From assembly GCF_018143015.1 (NCBI RefSeq), contig NC_054756.1, forward strand, positions 15,956,402-16,020,401: a stretch of DNA of 64,000 nucleotides. Reading direction: 5' to 3'. Below are positions 59,286 to 64,000 of the stretch, piece by piece. Each line of letters begins with the position of its first letter. Position 1 is the first letter of the stretch. The position numbers were made by a program, and so were the translations under genes. Below the pieces are notes generated by a model. That model did no database searches. It was not told where the DNA came from and saw only the letters and a list, made by a program, of their open reading frames with translations. Source of the DNA: Lytechinus variegatus. Lineage: Eukaryota; Echinodermata; Echinoidea; Temnopleuroida; Toxopneustidae.

Positions 59286-62200
59286 GTTGTTCCTATTTAT
59301 TATCTCTTTCGATTTCTCTGTCTTCATCTCTGCACTATACCCCCCTTCTTCCATAGCTTTTATTTCTTTTCTCTTTTCTCTATTGAAGTATTCTCAGTTT
59401 TTTCTTGATGTCGAAATATTAAAAACTACTGCATCATCCTCCTATCAACATCTTGCTTCATGGAGCCTCCCACTGCCCACTCCCCTCGATGATTAGACAG
59501 GTTAAAATAAGCAACAAAATAAGTTATCCCTTCTCCAAAGGCGTATTTAGTATTCCAAGGATGAGGTGGGGAGGAGAATGTCAAAGACTGAGGAGGGGAT
59601 TAGGAAAGGAGAAAATGGCTTAATATATTTGGTGATTATCTTATGTGTGGTTAGTGTGCAGTCCCTACAACTCTAGACATTCATCGTTTTTCAGACTTAT
59701 CCCATGCCCCCACCCCACATCCCCAGCATCCGTGGGTGCCCCCAGCCGAACCAAGGGACCCCTTCTTATGTTACTCATGTGCATGTCACATGCCAAGCAT
59801 TTAGAACATGACGAAAGTTCATGGCCCAAAACTAGATCCTTATCCGTTTCTTGCAGACGATGGTTCTTTTAAAGGAACGATATTATCGATATCAACATAT
59901 TGACATGAGACTGGAGGCCACAGAATATCAACATTAATTGCCAATATTCAGGAAAGGCCTGGTGACATGCTTATCAATTTGGCAAGTTTGCAGTCGCATG
60001 GATATAACGTTTGTCTGGACTTGAAACATACTTTGCTTGGACGCAGTTCATTTAACATTGTGAACTAACCTTCCTAAAAGACGAAGGAAAACGTATATAC
60101 CTAATAAAGGATACAAGGTATCCATGGAATAAGCAAAACTTTAGTAAAAAAATCATCGAGTAATGCAAGAGTTTGGACGAAAACTAATATAAATTGCTAA
60201 AAAGGAAAAAAAAAATCAAATTATCTTAGTGTGATATAGTGGCCTTTCCAAAACCCCCAATTCATTTTGTCCGCAGGGCTTTCCTCGCTAAGGAAGACGT
60301 TATTTCTCTCATATTTTCTTGCAATTCAAGCTTGTAAATTTTCATATGAAAAGTTCACATCAAGGTTAGTTTCTAACACTTTGATAAGAAAACGATATAT
60401 AATTGTAGAGGAAACGAGTGTTGGAAATTACCACTGGGAGTTGAAACAGACATCGTTTTGAGCTAAACTTGGCTCTTTTAGCATCATTTATTCATTATTT
60501 AAGTCTGATGTGATTTGCTGCCATCCTTTATTTTTAAACGATGTCAACAAGATGAGTAATCGAAACCATTATCCCACGGGAGTGAGCGGGGAACAAAATG
60601 AAATCATATTCTCGTTATATCAATGTTCATATAGACTTTATGTTTGCTGCTCTTGCTAGATCAATTTTGTTTCTTATGATACTTAAAATAAAGCCGGAAT
60701 ACCAAGCGAAGCTCCGTCCGTTTTAAGTCTCTTTTGGGAAGGTTAGTTCGACGATGATAAGAGTATTCAAGAGGGATGTCTTTTACCCCATCTCACCCCT
60801 CTTCAAATCCCTTCTCTATTTCCAATCGTCCTCTGTCAATGGTCGTACACAGCATGGAGAAAGGCAGGGGTGGTCAGTTACCTTATTTATAAACCTACAT
60901 TTCATTTAAAAAAAACCCCAAAATTGTGATCCTGTTTGGTTTTAAAATGCACAGTGTTATAAACTTTTTAGACTATTTCTTTCTCTTTCTGTTTGTTAAT
61001 TTTTTATCCTAAAATATTCACATGACATGAAAAATACAACAGCGAAAAAAAAAATTCTTTAATTTCACTCCACTTATGGTAAACGTATAACTTCAAAACA
61101 TTTGTGAGCGTGGCAAGGGATACTGGACGTGCCCCTCAAACTAGGCATGCTAGGAGGTGTTCCATTCTCATACTCAATACAATACCTGAGATAGGAAATC
61201 ACACATGAATACTACTTCCTCTCACAATGATGCGCTTACAATAGGGGGTAGGGGCGACCGATCCCAGGGTATCCCAATAGCTTTAAATTGATTCAAAATT
61301 ACTCATACATCCCATATAGATCTAGGCGATGTGGTGGGTAGAATGGCTTCAAGTACAAACATGGAGCGAATATTAATGGAATGGAATCATAATTTGTTCT
61401 CCTTAAAACGTTTCTCTAAAAAGTGTTACTGAAATTAGTGAAAATGGATAAAGCAGGGACATTGCAGCGTCTTGTATACACTGTGCACTTAATTGATTAG
61501 AAATTCTGCTAGCCATGTTTTCCGTTTGCTAAGAATTGACTTATAATTTATGTCGTAAATATCTCGTAGATATGTTTGTCATTTTGCCTCCTAAGAAGAT
61601 TCTGCTAGGATCGAAAGCTTAGGCCCCTTTTGACTCTCTCGTAAATATCTAGGTAGATTTTGACTAACTCGATATATTATATTCCATAATCAGAGTCTAC
61701 TCAAAACCAAGATAATTGGATCGAGCGGATGCTTAATTGACAATTGTTGTGCGATAATGACTTGAAGTTCTAGAAAAATAGACAGTAACATATTAATAAT
61801 AATAATAATAATAATGCTCAATTCTTGTATAGCGCATCACACATAGCATAGCATGTCCCTATGCACTTAAAGAAGAAATAGTGAAAGGTATATTCTACTC
61901 CAATTTGACAAATTTCAGAGTAATTAACATAATTCATGAGGTATCTAATGTAATACCATTTTTCTCTACATATACCGTCTTTTGCAGAGAAAGCAAATTC
62001 TTCGATAACCTGTAACCATGGTGCCTACATAATATGCCTAACACAATCGAAGCTCAAATCTTATTTCAGTCATCAGGAGCGCGGTTTGTGATGTCTAATT
62101 ATGTAATTAATGTCACTAATAATGAATGTATTTATTCATCAAGATATGTGGTGAGCAGATCTTACGCTAAGGTCACAAGGTTAGGCTTTGTCATTTGGAC

Positions 62201-64000
62201 CACATACCTTCTTTCTCTCTTCATGCTCTTAATTCCCCACTCCCAGTCACCAGTCCTCACCCATTGTTTCCCTATAATCCCACATATTGTGTGATTCACG
62301 ATCGAGGAAAGAGATTAATAAATGAGATTAGCTTTTGAAATATGCCATGTTAAGAAAAGATTTGGTGCATCATTCCCTATTCTTGAATTCAAAATATGAA
62401 TATAAATAATGTGAGTCAAACTATGACAAGCCAAGTAGGGATGCAACCTGCATGCGGGGTTGACATTGATAGATGTAATTATGACAGGCCCTGTGTCACG
62501 CTTGTGCTAAATTACAAGGTGAAGAGATAATGCTTGGCATGATATTCTTTCAAAATGTTTTGATTAGATGAAAGTTGCTTACTCTTATACAAGTTGACAA
62601 AATAACGGTGCACAAGGGGAAATTGAAAATTGAGCAGTTATCCCCAGAATTCGCCTGAATAAAATTAATAATTTCCATGAGCATTTAGAGGTTCCTAAAT
62701 GTTTTCAGTAAGTCATTTTTTGTTTTTGTCTGATCTCTAATCCGTTCTTCCAGTATACACACTTCGGCTGACGGAGTTCAGTAGTATAGGTACATTCCTA
62801 ACTTCTCATTTTTTTTTACAAATTCGTGAAAAATATCGCAAAACAGAGCCGAATCGGTGAAATGATGATTTGTACCTCAATGGTTTGCAATCGTTCTCGG
62901 AGACCGCATTTGTGACGAAAAATCGCCCAAGTGGTCAGGGTAGTTCCAAAAAGTCATCACCACCTTCTAAACGGTTGATAAGTATATTTCCTCCACGAAT
63001 GATAAACGGATATTCCATCTTCAACTGTCACTTCAATCTCTCTCACAATCTCGACAGCAAATGACGTCATAAGCTTGCTCTGAAGTCATTAAAGTAACTT
63101 TCTTGACCAGATCCGGTACTGGATGCATTTACTTTCGAGGGTTTACCGCAGGCTAAAGGGCAATATTTCACATTCATATTGAAAAAAAGATAAATAGTTT
63201 AAACTAGCTGATAAGTAACTTCCTTACCTTAATCTTGTACTTCATATCTTTAAGATTTATGTTCCTATCGAATATTCAGGGGAAAGGTGTGTATCAAATA
63301 TATTTGATTAGCTATAATCATCATGATCACGTAATCATGAAAATCATATTGGAAGAGCTGATAAGACTTTATGCAAGTGCCAGTGATTAAACTGAGTTTA
63401 TCCTATGCTTATCTAAGATTGGAATTATGAAATTTACAGTAGCAAACTATCAGGAATACCGGTAGAGTCTGAATTAAACATTTTAGATTCTGTGTGACCT
63501 CTCGCTAAAAATATTAATAAGTGTTTATAGGCCTTTAGGCAGCTAACTGCTTTAACTGGCTAATTTTCATAATATAAGATTATGAGGCTAACTGGATTGA
63601 TAAGTGCAAACATGGCAAATGAATGATTATAGATAAAGCAATAGAGACGCAAAAACTTACTGAATGACTGAACGATAAATGAATTTAAATATAAACAAAA
63701 GATGTTATCATTATTTAAATAACAATAAAAAGGTATATTATAAGTAATGAATCAATTGACTACTTGCTTATCAAGCAATGAATCTTAACAACAACATCAT
63801 CAATGCAGCAGGGAAGTTGGAAATAAATACTTGAACAAAACAAATTGCTTATCAGCTATCAGGTTATTCATGTAAAATTTATATATTTTACATGTTTAAC
63901 CTCATAAATGTAAACGAGAACAGCGTATAAATTTACAAATAAAGGAATGGCTATGATGAAAATAATTCCCCAAATTTACAAAATATGGAATTGTTTTCAT
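59286..64000. other. no gene recognised
   Basis: AT-rich sequence with an (AAT)n tract near 61796-61815. The frame at 62870-63064 starts with a non-ATG codon and has no family features. I see no SRCR, WSC or signal-peptide exon on the minus strand here. Confidence 0.4.

Noticed and set aside
62870..63064. 64-residue plus-strand frame
   Set aside because: It begins at a non-ATG codon, has no recognisable content, and both strands are interrupted nearby.

Overview
Eukaryotic, AT-rich, intron-bearing genomic DNA packed with small palindromic transposons. The gene content (PEX3, a TMEM14 gene, an SRCR/WSC receptor) fits a deuterostome invertebrate. I infer an echinoderm, most likely a sea urchin, from the expanded-type SRCR receptor and the many terminally palindromic repeats of the type common in that group. 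No species is claimed. There are no operons, CRISPR arrays or bacterial features.

All four genes I can support lie on the minus strand, so they read right to left. (1) 721-9611: the first eight coding exons of PEX3, the peroxisomal membrane-protein import receptor; its 3' part lies off the left edge. (2) 17388-21225: a three-exon gene for a predicted 373-residue, charged, probably nuclear or cytosolic protein that I do not recognise; exon 1 is the least certain. (3) 25360-28929: a complete four-exon TMEM14-family gene (101 residues). (4) 34158-44691 and probably beyond: a type I membrane receptor with a group A SRCR domain split over two exons, a WSC domain, a Ser/Thr-rich stalk, one transmembrane helix and a ~530-residue tail full of YxxL/V/I motifs. 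All internal junctions of its ectodomain are phase 1, which fits exon shuffling. The first (signal peptide) exon was not found.

Introns and intergenic DNA hold many mobile elements. They include a 2.9-kb hAT-like element with a perfect 8-bp target duplication and a second hAT-like element nested in it (45919-48861); a Tc1-type element with TA flanks and a further insertion inside (10718-11581); a stack of palindromic MITEs nested in one another (18346-19352); five dispersed copies of an inverted-repeat minisatellite with ~16-bp units; several MITE families with two or more copies; at least five tRNA-derived SINEs; and a TIR-bounded element carrying five units with DR1-type nuclear-receptor motifs (12726-13816).

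44692-64000 contains no exon I can defend; it is repeats, microsatellites and unassigned AT-rich DNA, and may include the receptor's 5' exons. The best candidate for an undescribed system is the SRCR-WSC receptor. The clearest structural novelties are the inverted minisatellite family and the nested transposons. All calls come from reading the sequence; no database search was run.
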